Positions 1-11,700 of a stretch of DNA of 64,000 bases are shown one piece after another. The notes beneath the pieces were generated by a model that saw nothing but the letters and a program-made list of their open reading frames with translations, searched no databases and had not been told where the DNA came from. Positions within the stretch are counted from its first letter, which is position 1; every line of letters starts with the position of its first letter. Location: the NCBI GenBank assembly GCA_037951165.1, contig JBBDHG010000028.1:9680001-9744000 (forward strand), written 5' to 3'. The position numbers and the translations under genes were made by a program. The DNA comes from Lophius americanus (taxonomy: Eukaryota > Chordata > Actinopteri > Lophiiformes > Lophiidae).

Positions 1-1390
1 TGACAAAAGGCAACAGGATTTGTCAGGAAACGCGACAACTTTTCATTGCCATGCTGTGCCAATCAAACATCTGTTTTTCACCTTGTGATTAAACTGTACT
101 TATATTTGAACTAAATTGTCACAAGGAAATCTGTCTTGTTTTATTACTCAAGCTCAAAAATAATAACTTTATTTGTCTTCATTATAGAGTCACCAAGGGA
201 TCTTATCTTGGAGCATATGGCTGAGTTCATAGAAATAATGAGGTTGAGTCAATATGGCCTGTTCAAGATTAGCAATGAGTCACATGTAATTTGAGGAATT
301 CAATTGCTTGTACAAAGCTTCAGCTTTTTATGGGATGTACCCCTTGATGTCCAAGACTACAGCGTTGGCCTAGTTTTATTATGTTTCATGATCATTTTAT
401 AAACTGTTAAAGACAGAGAAAATGTTGTAGCCGACGCAACAACATTGACAACTGGTGCATGTTCATCGCCATGGCAACACCGGAAGTTAATATGCGCGAT
501 TTTCTGGCAGTAGATGAAGGTTTCCTAAGCAGGCATAAAAACATCTTGTTTATTGTAGCATTGGGTTTTTTATAAGTTGAAGCCACTATTAAACTTTATT
601 TGTTACATTAAAATTTTTCTGACATATAATATTTTAAGTCACCTGACCACTTGACCAGGAAGCGGTAGACAAGTGCCATAAAATAATACAAAAGAGAAAC
701 GGTGTATGGAAAACTGCTGGTAGGTCAAGTGAACACGATAACATTTAAATTCTATTACTCTACAAGGGTAGTATATTTGGTGTTTTATTTTTTTCTTGAG
801 GAAATGTCATTGAATATTAGTTGAATTGTTTAAATGTTGTTAGTATTGCCTCGCTAATGAGCTTTATGCTTAACACTGTCTGTTTTGTTTGTTTTTTAGT
901 TTTCACAGTGTTCCATGATACATTTAAAATAAAAGCGAATATGAACATCAGTACGATGCGTGGGCTTTCATGACCAGATTAGTTACAAAGGTGATTTAAA
1001 GTTGAATCCCTTCCTTGACCCAAGATCCACAAAATGTTTGATCAAAAAACAGATTGTTGAGCTTTCTTGCAGAAAGGAAAGGAAAATCATTAGTTATTAT
1101 ATTATGTACTCAGGTAAAAATGATAAAGACTATCTTCAAGACTCGTTTATATCAGGTCTGTGCAAAGATCCGAAGCATTTTGGTTGAAATGGTATAGCCA
1201 GGTATCAACTATATAGGTTGCTTGCTATCAAGCATGATTCTGTACAACAGTAGTCCCCAGCAAAGGGGCTGCAAATAGTACCATATTTGGACTAAATCTG
1301 ACCAACAGTTGGGAAGTTATGTCCGACAACTAGTGTATTTCTTTAATAAGCTCACCCTAGTCTGTACAGTATGAGCTATTTAGAGTAAAT
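1..1390. other. Intergenic, nothing recognised
   Basis: The stretch is AT-rich with no recognisable gene or repeat. A 75-codon open frame at 960-1187 starts with GTG, has no recognisable motif and is likely chance. Confidence 0.5.
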
Positions 1391-1394
1391 TATG

Positions 1395-1680
1395 ACACGG
1401 GAGCTAGATCTCCTCGGTATGATTTATATGCACCGAATTTTGACAAAATCGGACTAACAGGCATTTAAGATCCGATAACTTTTGGAGATAATGCTCCCAC
1501 TTGTGGTTGAAATATGCAACTGGCCTTTCCCTAAATCAATCCAGGTATTCCTCACACTAAAGTCTCTGTGGATACAAAATTTGAAAATGATCCATTAAAC
1601 ACTTTTTGAGTTATCACATTAACTCGGAGGATCTGCGGCGATGATGCCATATTACGACTTTTCAGGGTTGTAATAATGTT
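1395..1680 (+). repeat. R1 repeat copy
   Basis: This is a copy of the unclassified R1 family, in the orientation called plus. It carries the R1 landmarks GAGATAATGCTCCCACTTGT, CTGGCCTTTCCCTAAATCAA, AAATTTGAAAATGATCCAT and the closing GAGTTATCACATTAAC, then GGATCTGCGGCGATGATG. Full description is in the R1 finding. Confidence 0.75.
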
Positions 1681-2479
1681 ACCAACTTATTAAACTATTC
1701 TTGACAAGTTAACAATATTAAATCCATCTGTGGTAGAAATATCAAGAGGGGCACATATACTGGGTAACTGAGGCCTACTCAATACAGGAACATAAAATGA
1801 AAGAGCATTCATGGTTTTCTGATGTTCTGTGAAAATTTGTCAGTGATAGAACAATCTGTTTCAAGTTGGCTTCATAATGTTCAACATCTTCTCCTCTTTG
1901 GAAAGGCTCACATATACTGTCCAGTGTTTCTCTCTCTGGAGCCCTGTTCGTGATAATAAACATGCTGAAATCATACACTGAGCCCCGCAATGGAAAGTCC
2001 ATATATTGACTCTATCATGGGAGATGATAGGGAAGGAATTAGTTAATGTACCCATTACACTTTGTTTGTGTGTTGTTGTGTTAGTCCTAATTAAATGTTT
2101 GCTTTAAACCTTTTACTATAGTCTAGAGGGAACCTTAATGAAAAATGATTTCAGGTACCTATCTTTCCTTGTTATCATTTCAGAACTGGGTTGTGGGTGC
2201 AGGCTATTTTTTTCATGTTTGGTAGCTGAAAACAAACTCATGTTTTAATGTGTTGTCATTTAATAAGAGAGTCAATTATGGTGGAGGGGCTGTTACCCCT
2301 AGATCTGCTGTATGTTTGTAAGGTCAGATCCACCCAGTGCCACTGGTTCATGATGTTATTTAAGCGTGCTCCTCTACTATTTGTATCCTGGTACTGTTAT
2401 CTGCTAAGTGGATATGGATTTTGGATGTGAATCTTGGGGTCTTTTTCTGTGTGGAGACTGTGTAGATGTGTTCCCCGAT
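1681..2479. other. Intergenic, nothing recognised
   Basis: No gene or repeat was recognised. Two overlapping minus-strand open frames near 1775-2055 look like chance. Confidence 0.45.
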
Positions 2480-2662
2480 ATGTTCCCGGTGTCTAAGTGG
2501 GTTTTCTCCAGGTACTACAGCTTCATTGGTGGGAAGGGTTGGCCGTCTTAATTTTCCTGGCCAGGGTGTACCCCGCCTCTAACCCAAAGCCAGCTGGGAC
2601 AGGGTCCACCCCCTTACAACAATAAATAAGATTAAACAGTGACAGAAAATGAATGAATGAAT
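2480..2662 (+). mobile_element. Teleost non-LTR retrotransposon 3' tail
   Basis: The phrase GGCCAGGGTGTACCCCGCCT, then CCAGCTGGGACAGGGTCCA, and the terminal GAATGAATGAAT microsatellite-like end are the familiar 3' tail of a widespread fish non-LTR element. A second copy lies at 62195-62345. Confidence 0.7.
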
Positions 2663-2749
2663 AATCCTACCAGCACTTTGACCAAAAAATTGTTCAGAAA
2701 ATCAACAACACTTCAATGACTCTGTAATATAACCCTTAAGAGTTGGGAA

Positions 2750-3170
2750 TATCATGAAGTCCTCTCTGCCATATCTGCAACCGCTGTAGGTCCTCCGTGT
2801 TAACCAAATAACTCAAAAACTTTTCCATGGATCATTTTCAAATTTTACACCTAGATAGACCTTAGTCCGAGGAAGAACTTAATTGATTTTGGGAAAAGGT
2901 CAGTTACACAACTCCACCACTAGGAGCAGCTTATTTTCCAAATGTTTTTCAGGCCATCTATTATCAACTGTTGATCCTATTTAGACCAAATTTGGACTTT
3001 AAGAGATCTATCTTGTTTATATCATAATGGACTCTAATTGTTCATATTTTATTAACTGGGGGGAGCTTTTTTCCGAAATGCACTGTTTTTTATGATATAA
3101 CTTCAAACGTAATCGTAGAGTTCACTCAGGGGAATTGCTTGTATAACGCAGTGCAGTTGGGATATACTCT
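2750..3170 (-). repeat. R1 repeat copy (reverse)
   Basis: This is one of the longest R1 copies, in reverse orientation. It shows the complement of AAATTTGAAAATGATCC (near 2830-2850), ACTCCACCACTAGGAGCAGC and the other end CAGGGGAATTGCTTGTATAA. It helps define a unit length of about 400-420 bp. Confidence 0.72.
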
Positions 3171-4739
3171 TGCTGTCAGGGACGACAAGTTTTGAAGACA
3201 CTGCTCTTGTCCAATCTGCTCCACATTTCAGCTGCTACGGACGAATCCCTGTCTGAAATCGTTCAAGTAGATAAACTTCCAAGCACCGCTTTCTCGCAAA
3301 AGGAAATGTAATATTTACTGTAGGCAATGATTGATGTATTTCTTTAGTTTCTCTCTTAAGCAGCATGACTCAAAAAGCTTTGGAAGGATTTCACTCAACA
3401 TTTGTACAAACTGGATAACAAACTGGACTATGGATAAAGGCAAAATTACGATACTGTATTTTGAGGCTTATCTGGAAGACAGTATGGATGTGTGATTTAT
3501 TTATTTTTTTGACAAATCAGGACAATACCATAACACGCTCTACCATTGCAATTAGTCATGGCGTTACTATAGTAGCAGTAGTGAATTGGCAAAAGTATGT
3601 GTTCTTTGTTCCCTCTGATGTGTCCTGTGTTCATTGTCTGATTGCAGGTATGGTAAGTCCTTATCTGGGTACAGTATTTGTGTTATTTAATATGATGTTT
3701 CCTACCTGGAAAATCTAGATAGATTTCAAACAAATTAGTGTTAAATGTGCATCAGATTGTGTCAACAGAGACAGATGAGGAACTACAAGAACAAACAGTA
3801 CAAGAAGTAAAGATTTGAAAGATAATCCTCAAGTATTCCACTCTCACTGCTCCAAAACGAACCATCTCATCTCACCTTATATTATCATCTGGACCCCTTC
3901 TGGTAAAAAATTACCCTTTTCCAGAGTCACGACTCTATTCCATGATGTAAAGGAGTAATCCTCCTCTCAAGCAGCATTAAAAAACACTATTGGTGGTGTT
4001 ATATGTATATATTATTTATATTTTTATATTCTCATGAGCTCAAAAGCTTTGGTTTACTTATTTTGGGTGTTAGGGGGGCTTTCAGACAATGTTGAAGGAA
4101 GAAAAGTCGCTCTGTTTGACTGTTGGATGTAGACGTTTAAGCCAAAGGTGAACTCGAACACAAATTTGGGATGGACGAAAAAGCAATTTAGAAACAATTG
4201 GCAAGAACTGACCTGTTTTAAGATTCCTTGCACAGACTAAAATGTTTCCTTATATTTGACTTATACAAACCACAATAATCAAGTTGCACACAGTTCTACA
4301 CAGTACCTAAAATCATCTCAACGCTGGAACAACACCAGCGGAACCGTGACCATCTTTAACACAGCTTAGATGCAGTTGGATGGAAGTCGGGGAGTTTCCA
4401 CCAGACTGCCTGTCTGTTGTTTGAAAGGGATACAGTGACACCAAGTGGACAAACATAATTTACTATTAGAACCATCTCCTACATATACAGTCAAGTGAAT
4501 TCAAACATAACTCTAAATTAATAAATAGAATGTTTTTAAAAAATCCATTTGTAGCCCCAAATATTAATTGTGATATTTCACAATTTTTATAATAACCAAA
4601 AGAGTCTTATTTTGTAGTAGCTGTTGATAATTCTGTATTCATGTTAATTAGATTCCAGGACATACTTCTTTTTTTTTTCACCATTTCCTCCCTAACTGAA
4701 ACTGCACCGCAAGTCTAGTCAGTTTTTTTTCTTATAATA
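3171..4739. other. Intergenic, nothing recognised
   Basis: The stretch is AT-rich, with a TATATATTATTTATATTTTT-like tract near 4000. No gene or known repeat was recognised. Confidence 0.45.
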
Positions 4740-5255
4740 GCACCAATAGCACCAGATGTAACAGGACTTTATCTACAGACATGACTTATGCCGCCTGCTC
4801 GGTAAATCTTTTGACTGGTGGTGTCCCCCAGGAGTCATTTACTGTTAAGCATATACATGCTGCTATCATTTTCAGATATAAGATCCTGTATCATTGAAAT
4901 GGTGATGATTCACATGTCTATGTCACATTATAATCACAATTTGAACTGAGATGGTCTCAATTCGAAACCTTCTCAAACTTGATGAGAACAATTCTGAAAT
5001 AATTATCTTTGCTTCACCGTACTCAGTCTCCATCATAAAGAAATAGCTTGGACCCCTGTGCTCAAATATCAAACCTGCAGCAGGAAACCTGGGTGTGATA
5101 TTTGATAGTGACCCTTTTTATTAAACAGAAATAACTAATGTTGTTACATATAAATTTTATCAATAAAGGACATCTCTAACATAAAGTCCTTCCTCTCTTG
5201 CTCGGAGGTCATCCATGCTTTCAATTCGTTTTCTCTGGATTGCTTTAATTTTTTG
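4740..5255 (+). mobile_element. Degraded L2-like LINE fragment
   Basis: Broken reading frames give GGVPQES...VKHIHAA (the reverse-transcriptase GVPQGS region) near 4818-4860. Further on come NPAAGNLGVIFDSD near 5070-5110 and EVIHAFNSFSLDC near 5206-5245. These follow the order of an L2-type ORF2. Many stops show it is long dead. Confidence 0.6.
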
Positions 5256-5512
5256 TATTCAAGGTTAAGAAAGAAGAAGAAAGAAACCTTTATTAGTCAC
5301 ATAGTCATACAGTACAACATAGTGAAATTACTTCTCTGCATTTGACCCATCCCTGAGGGAGCAGTGGGCAGCCCCTCGTGGAGCGCCCGGGGAGCTAAGG
5401 ATTCAGGGTCTTGCTCAAGGACCCTACGACAAGTAGACCCTGGTGGGATTCGAACCGGCTACCTTCCGATCTGGAGACGGCCGCTCTACCCACTGAGCCA
5501 CAGCCGCCCATG
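5256..5512 (-). mobile_element. tRNA-derived SINE (tail at left, head at right)
   Basis: On the minus strand it starts GGGCGGCTGTGGCTCAGTGG, which includes a pol III A box (TGGCTCAGTGGGTAGAG), followed by the B box GGTTCGAATCC. The body reads GTCCTTGAGCAAGACCCTGA and the 3' end is AATAAAGGTTTCTTTCTTC. A diverged relative occurs at 32455-32705. It separates two L2-like fragments. Confidence 0.85.
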
Positions 5513-5519
5513 AATAAGA

Positions 5520-6115
5520 CAAACAGCACTTTCACGTCTAATGTTTCTTCAGACTGGCAGATAAATTCACTTGTCATGTTTAGCTCATGTCAAACCCCTT
5601 CCCTCTTTTAAAGATCTTGAGAAGGTGACTCAAGCTTTAATCACTTCTATGCTGGACTGCTGACACTTGTTATCTTGCACATCCAGTTTACAATTCAGAT
5701 CCAAAATTGACGAATCTTCATATTTCACCCATACGGGTGTCCTTACACTGAACGAAATCAAATCAGTTTTATTTATATAGTGCCAAATCCCTGAGCATGA
5801 ATATGGAGATTATGCCAAGAAAAAACTTCCCTTTAATGGGCAGAAATCCTGACTCGAGTTGGGCAGCCTACTGCTATGACCTGTTGGCTTGAGAGTTAGA
5901 AAGAGACTGAGTGAGGAGTCAAAGGGAGGTGGAGAGAGTACACTTGTTACCTGTCCAGCAAAGGAGAAATTAAAACATTGCGTTGATTATTTGTAAATGC
6001 TTGAATGGACCAGTTCAACATTTGCATCTAACTTGATGCAGCTTTATGTTCCCCTTTTTCTGCTTGTGTCATTGGACCAGTAGCCTTTACTTGGCCTCCC
6101 CGTCCAGATCAGGCC
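5520..6115 (+). mobile_element. L2-like LINE ORF2 fragment split by a later insertion
   Basis: Plus-strand frames give FKDLEKVTQALITSMLDC (about 5603-5661), LHISPIRVSLH just before 5750, and LPVQQR directly after 5944. This is the usual order of an L2 ORF2 C-terminal region. A 189-bp element sits between the SLH and LPVQQR motifs with a 6-bp target duplication (see finding). Frameshifts and stops show it is inactive. Confidence 0.65.
5750..5938 (-). mobile_element. Short non-autonomous insertion with 6-bp duplication
   Basis: A 189-bp insert begins GAACGAAATCAAATCAGTTT, then TTATTTATATAGTGCCAAATC, and ends in GAGGTGGAGAGAG. It resembles the common fish repeat with the TTTATTTATATAGCGCCAAATC terminus and GAAAAACTTCCC interior. 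It is flanked by TACACT at 5744-5749 and 5939-5944. Confidence 0.65.
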
Positions 6116-6694
6116 ATCGAGATCCCTACCAGTGTCCAAATCTGATTGACAGATTATACCTTTATGGCAAACTAACCTGTGAGTTCTTAACCTGTACAAA
6201 AAAGCCAATGTGTACACATTTTGATTTGTTCTGCTTTTTAATGTGTTTTCTCTCCAACAGAAATAGTAAAAGCCATATATTGTAGCAAACCAAACATGAC
6301 AAAAGCTCTATTCAGGTAGAATAGCTCATTCACACGCATTCTACAGTCCTGACTGAAATGGGCTGTCGCCAATGGAGTTTCCATCTTCGCAAAAAATGGC
6401 TGACATTCAACAGTTTAATGTAGAGGGTGTCCTCTTTTCCACAACAAGGTATTTGTAGGCAAAATGTCATATTCATCTGTCTCAAAAGCTGAGCCAAGAA
6501 ACAATCGTTTAGTTTAAATCTGATGACAGCCATGTATGGGCGTATATTTGAAAATGTAGACTAAGACTTGAGGATACGGCGTGCTGAATAGTCAGCAGCA
6601 TCTAGGTAATGGCTGATCTGAGGATACAGGCCCTTGCTAATAAATAATAGTACAATCTAGCCAGATATAAAAGACTTGTAAGTGCTACTTTCTT
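6116..6694. other. Intergenic, nothing recognised
   Basis: No gene or known repeat was recognised here. Confidence 0.4.
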
Positions 6695-8660
6695 TTTATT
6701 TTGAAGAAGTACTACAACATATCTATATATAAACAAACCATTATTTAGTATGAGTAGATCATGCTGTCGATCTGTGAGCATCAAGTATTAAGGAGGGATT
6801 CATAAACATTTGCGAGGAAGAATTGGCATAATTACTTACATTTTCTCTTCGCAACTGAGATTAAAATTTTCTCAGGGCTCAAATTACTTGACATATTCAA
6901 ATATTTACCACCCGGCTGCCATAATCACAGCTAAAACACTGTAGTAGAATAAAAGCTGATCCTTTGTAGTGACCTTTGGACACCACATGAGGGTAGCACT
7001 CACCAGCTAAATAGGCTAAATCGCTCGGCTGAGGTGCTGCCCTCACTGCAGATAAGGATGCCATGAAATTTGTTATTTTGTGGAAACACACTGATAATTC
7101 TTCAACATTTAAGTGCTAACTTTGGACAATATTTCTTCTAGGCAGGTTTCAGATAATGGCATCACTTTACGCTAAGTCAAATTTGGACTTGACAACAATC
7201 ATTCAGAAAAAAACAACCTCTCAAAGAAAATAAAAACAACCAAGAATGTTAAAAACAGGAAGTAATGCTGTGGAAAAGAAACATTCAACGATACATTTTT
7301 TAAATGCACACACTTTACACCTTATGTATGCCAGCGCCACTCGAGTTTAGCCAAAATAAAAGATTTTCTTCTCGCTTTCAGTAATCTTCATGTATACTTT
7401 ATAATATTTGTATACAAGATAACATAGAGCAACAAAGCAAAAACATTAATAAATATCTTAAGTCACTGTTTGGAAGTATTTCATATATATCTATATATGT
7501 ATATTTATATGTATAGCTTACTTTTGGATAGCGTGTGAGTGTTTTCGCCGACGGATGCATAGATCTTCTTCTTACTACATCGTTCTCATGAATCTACTTC
7601 AGGTAGTGCTGCGTCTTCTGAACAGAGAATGATGGCCGACAGGAAGCTAATCCTGTTCTTGGACTGTCTGACCACAAAAATATCCAGACTTTGTGCAGAT
7701 GCAATGATTTACTGGCTGTTCTACTGATGCTTTCTTGCATTCCCACACCCCAGATTCCCTGTTGATGTTTCATACTCCGGCTGAGAAATGACATGTATTA
7801 CATCTTAGAGATGCAACTTAATCAATCTGCATCAGGGAAACCTGTGAAATTTTGGAAGTTGCATATTTGAGATAGTTTGTAGGATGTTCTTCTTCTTAAA
7901 AATCTCTGCGTTACAAATGAAAGTCAGGCATCAAATGTAATCTGGAACAGTCCTACTCCTAAAGCTACCTAAAATATTTACAGAGATGCATTAATGTCCA
8001 AAAACATTGTTTGCAAGAGGACAACAATGCAGAATTGACCTGCAGTATCAGTACATATAAAGAGAAACAGTATTTTGATTAAGCAGCCATATTTGTTTTT
8101 ACAAAAGAATACATCCGACCCTCCAACAGCGGCATGCTATAAACGCCCCGGCTACTTTTTTTTTTTTTTTTTTAATCTTTGGTTTACCAGTCAAAAGCCT
8201 GATAGATTTACAATCCTCTTTAACATCATACAACTTGACTTCTTCTTTTAAAAAAATTCAAATGAGACAATCGCTTAAAAAAATATCATTTGCACACTCA
8301 ATGTCATTCCCTCTTCCTGTTCATGTGTTACCCTGCCAGGGAGACCAGAAGAGCTTCCCATCCCACTGTCACACAAAGCCACACCCCCTTCCTTCACTTC
8401 CTCTGATCCATTCTAGAGTCCGTTCAAGAAGAAAAGCACATGCATGCAAGCAACAAACGCACACCACATCAGAATTGCTGCACGTCTTTCATCAGCTTGC
8501 ATCCACAATCTTGCACGCGGGTTAAAGTAAGAGAGCGTGAAAAATAAGGTGACGCTGGGAAAACAAATGTCCAAAATGGAGTTAAACGTCTGTTTAACTT
8601 TTGGGTAAAAGCAAAGGAAGGAGCCAAAGTATAAAAAGCGCCTGGGTCTCTCGGCAGTTT
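6695..8660 (-). other. tns1: Probable tns1 3' UTR (end uncertain)
   Basis: This stretch holds no repeat family seen elsewhere in the window, which sets it apart from the DNA on its left and agrees with transcribed UTR. Two poly(A)-signal candidates read on the minus strand: ATTAAA at 8171-8176, followed at once by a genomic A-run, and AATAAA at 6695-6700. AT-rich stretches with TATATA lie near 7485-7520. The true end cannot be fixed from sequence alone. Confidence 0.4.
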
Positions 8661-8799
8661 TCATCTCTTCTGCGCACTGATCATCTTCAACACAAAGTTG
8701 ACGATAGCGTTGGCGGGCTGCTCAGGCTCCATCTCAGCGAAGAGGTGGCTGACATTGTCAGTTGTGCTTCCCTGCTTACGTGCCACGAAACCAAACATC
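8661..8799 (-). CDS. tns1: tns1 terminal coding exon: end of PTB and stop
   Basis: This terminal exon carries 139 coding nt. It encodes MFGFVARKQGSTTDNVSHLF, AEMEPEQPANAIVNFVLKM and the C-terminus ISAQKR, followed by TGA (complement of 8661-8663). Human TNS1 ends in the same GFVARKQGSTTDN and AGQKR style. The acceptor is GATTCCAG. The 3' UTR follows toward lower coordinates. Confidence 0.96.
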
Positions 8800-11700
8800 C
8801 TGGAATCAACAAAGAGATTCGTTTAGAACTGGAAACATTTTTAAACATGCGACTGTCTGTGATAAATCAAGATCAGAAAGGATATATATATTTTCAGATT
8901 TAGAAATATTTGTTACATACAATATATGATATTATAGGCAACGGATTCCCAAAGTTTGGGTCTCGGCCACCTTGTGAGTCGCCAATTTAATACAACCATT
9001 TAAAATGTAACATAATGTTATTCATGTCAATCTTCATATATCTAACCTCATTTGTTTTACAATCAACCTCCTGTTTCCAAGTTCGGTTTTAAATGTATCA
9101 CTCCTGTAGACAGAGCCGTATTATTTTATTTTAGTTTCATTTGGTTCTTATTTATTTCTATTCTGTTCTAGCTGTTGAGCGACTTTTTGTGATGGCTACA
9201 TGGCTAGCATTCCACTGCGCTGTACTTGCATGTGACGAATAAAGTCTAAGATATGTAAATGTTGGCCTGATTTTATGACAGAAAAAAAATTCTGAGAAAA
9301 AAGTTGTACTTTTACAAGGAAAAAATTGTGCTTTTCTGAGATAAAAGTTGACATTTAAAGAGAATAAAGTCATTATTTTAGACTACTTATTGGAGGGGAA
9401 ATAAGGAACGTGGAGCATCTTGTAGCCACATTTGATTAATGATGTAATTTTTGACAGTCCAATAAATATTGAATCTTGTGACACATAAACAAAACATGAT
9501 CATAACTATCAAACCTTGAAAACGCTGTGTAAGAAACTGGCTTCTTCTGAAGAAAAAATGGATAGACTTGGAAGAAATAGTCTCTTTTGTGGAGCAGGAG
9601 ATGCTGCAATGACGGATTTAGTTATCACATAATGTAGATGTCGGCCTATATCATAAACATTGATTTTTCCATTGAGCCATTTAATACAATCAAAGGATGT
9701 TTGTATTTGCCTGTTACCATTTGAGGTCCCCACAGTGGATCATATATTTCCATCCGTAGTTATCGCCAGTACCATGCTGGTTAACAGTACCAGCGACAGT
9801 ATCTATTCCCAAGTCCCAACAGATCTTGTTTGTAAATCTGTTTACTGTACCGCAAATTGATATGGCATAGGTTTTACGCCGATGCCCTTCCACTCGTAAC
9901 TTCTGTTTATCCGTTCTCGGGACCGGCACTAGAAGTAAAACAATTTGTGACCCAATTGTGCCTGGGTTTAATACAATCAGATTATATTCAGTGTTTCTCT
10001 AGACTGTGTGACAAGGGCACTTTGCCCTCTTACTTTCAATTTGGTACCAAACATGGACTCAATCAGACCAACAGTTGAGAAATTATGTGATTTGGGAGAT
10101 AAAGTTTCCCCTAGTGGCAAAAGTATGCATCTGCTCATTTCCAATGCCAATTCAGTTCTTCTTCACACCATGTGGGTATAACATTTTAAAATGATGCATG
10201 AAATAGTTTGTGAATTTACACAAAGGATCTGCTGTGGACTCGGTGATGATTCCATTATCCCATTTTTGGGGATATAATAAGTGATAGTGATAAATAGTTT
10301 CCACAGGGGGTTAAATTGTGTTGTGATTCAATCTGAATCTGAATGAACAGAGCTGTTTCCCCCGAGCTGCTGAATTTCAGATGCAAGTTTGCATGACGGC
10401 CACACGTTTTCATTAAATATCTTAGACAGAATCATGTTGTTTCAACTTTAACAGCAGAATTGTGATCCAGAGCTTGCTTACTTTGCCGTGCCTCCGCCAG
10501 GCTTGTTCCACCTGTAATAGTTTGAAGAGAACATTTTATGACAGCAGGATATTGATGAACTGGATTCACATAATCAATACTAATGGCAATAATTACAATA
10601 GTGAGGAGTGTTTAAGGATAATGAGGTGTTAGATTTAAGCCGTTCAGAAATAACTTTCTTGTCTCACAAGACACTCACTTCCTGTCCTGAGGGTCAGTGT
10701 CGCAGAATGTGACAGTGTTGTTAGGATAGTGGCGTCGGAAGAACAGCCTGTAAAAACCACAAATATAGAAAATAAATACATCAGTATCAGGCAGTTTGAA
10801 CAGAGTACTTGGCTCAGGCAGAGTATCAGGGTGCACGAATCAGGGATGGTAACCTGGAGTATACATTTCATGCTTTTAATTATCTTAATCGCTTAGCATA
10901 TAAGAAGAAGGAGAAGAAGCTGGTTTTGAAGAATATAATCTTCATAAATAAGTTTTTTTGTGTGTACTTTCAGTCGAAAGTAAAGAAAAGTTTTTTTTAA
11001 TGTTTGTTTTGAAAAAAACTTTTTTTATCCCCACGGAGTGGGACCATACGGACGCAGCCATGTTGGACAGACGTCTGGAGAGGGAATTTGCATTTTAAGT
11101 TGTGACTGTTTTGAAAAATGGAGAATTCTACTTTTCATTTAATCTCGCCGTCAAAGCAAATGAAGCGATGAGGACCAATGAAAGCTTTAGATGTAGAATC
11201 CTCCAATCCGCCACCAGCCTCCTCCCCAGCAGCCGCACAGGGAGGGAGGCTGGCGTCATCTCGCCTGGATCTAACCCCAGTCTAAGTGGGTGAACTGGAC
11301 CTCACAAGAACAAGTGCTTGTTACCCAGTCACATTTCCTCTGCGGTGGTGCCATACAAGTGACTCTGGGTCGGCTTAGGAAAAGTTCAGGTGGAGAAAGA
11401 AAGGGAGAGAGCTGGCGGAGCACACTAGTAGTCAGAGGCAGTAGAACCAGTGACAGCCAGCTACAACATTCTGTTCTCTTTAGTTTAATTACCTACTCTA
11501 GATTGATCTTCATTTATTAGTTAAAACATGTCATATCGCACATGTCTGAGGATAATACATTTTTACGACATTCGTTTTGTTTATCTAAACAACTGAGCTT
11601 TGTTTACCATGTTCGAATCAAATCAAAAGAGCACAGATACTAAGTATGGTTCATTTGTTACTGTTTCAAGAAATGTCCCACACAAAAAAAGATTTCGGAC

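Noticed and set aside
960..1187. 75-codon plus-strand frame
   Set aside because: GTG start, no motif, AT-rich surroundings without splice signals in keeping; likely chance.
5427..5512. tRNA gene candidate with clear A and B boxes (minus strand)
   Set aside because: The boxes continue directly into a SINE body with a LINE-like tail, and a related copy lies at 32455-32705. It is a tRNA-derived SINE head, not a tRNA gene.
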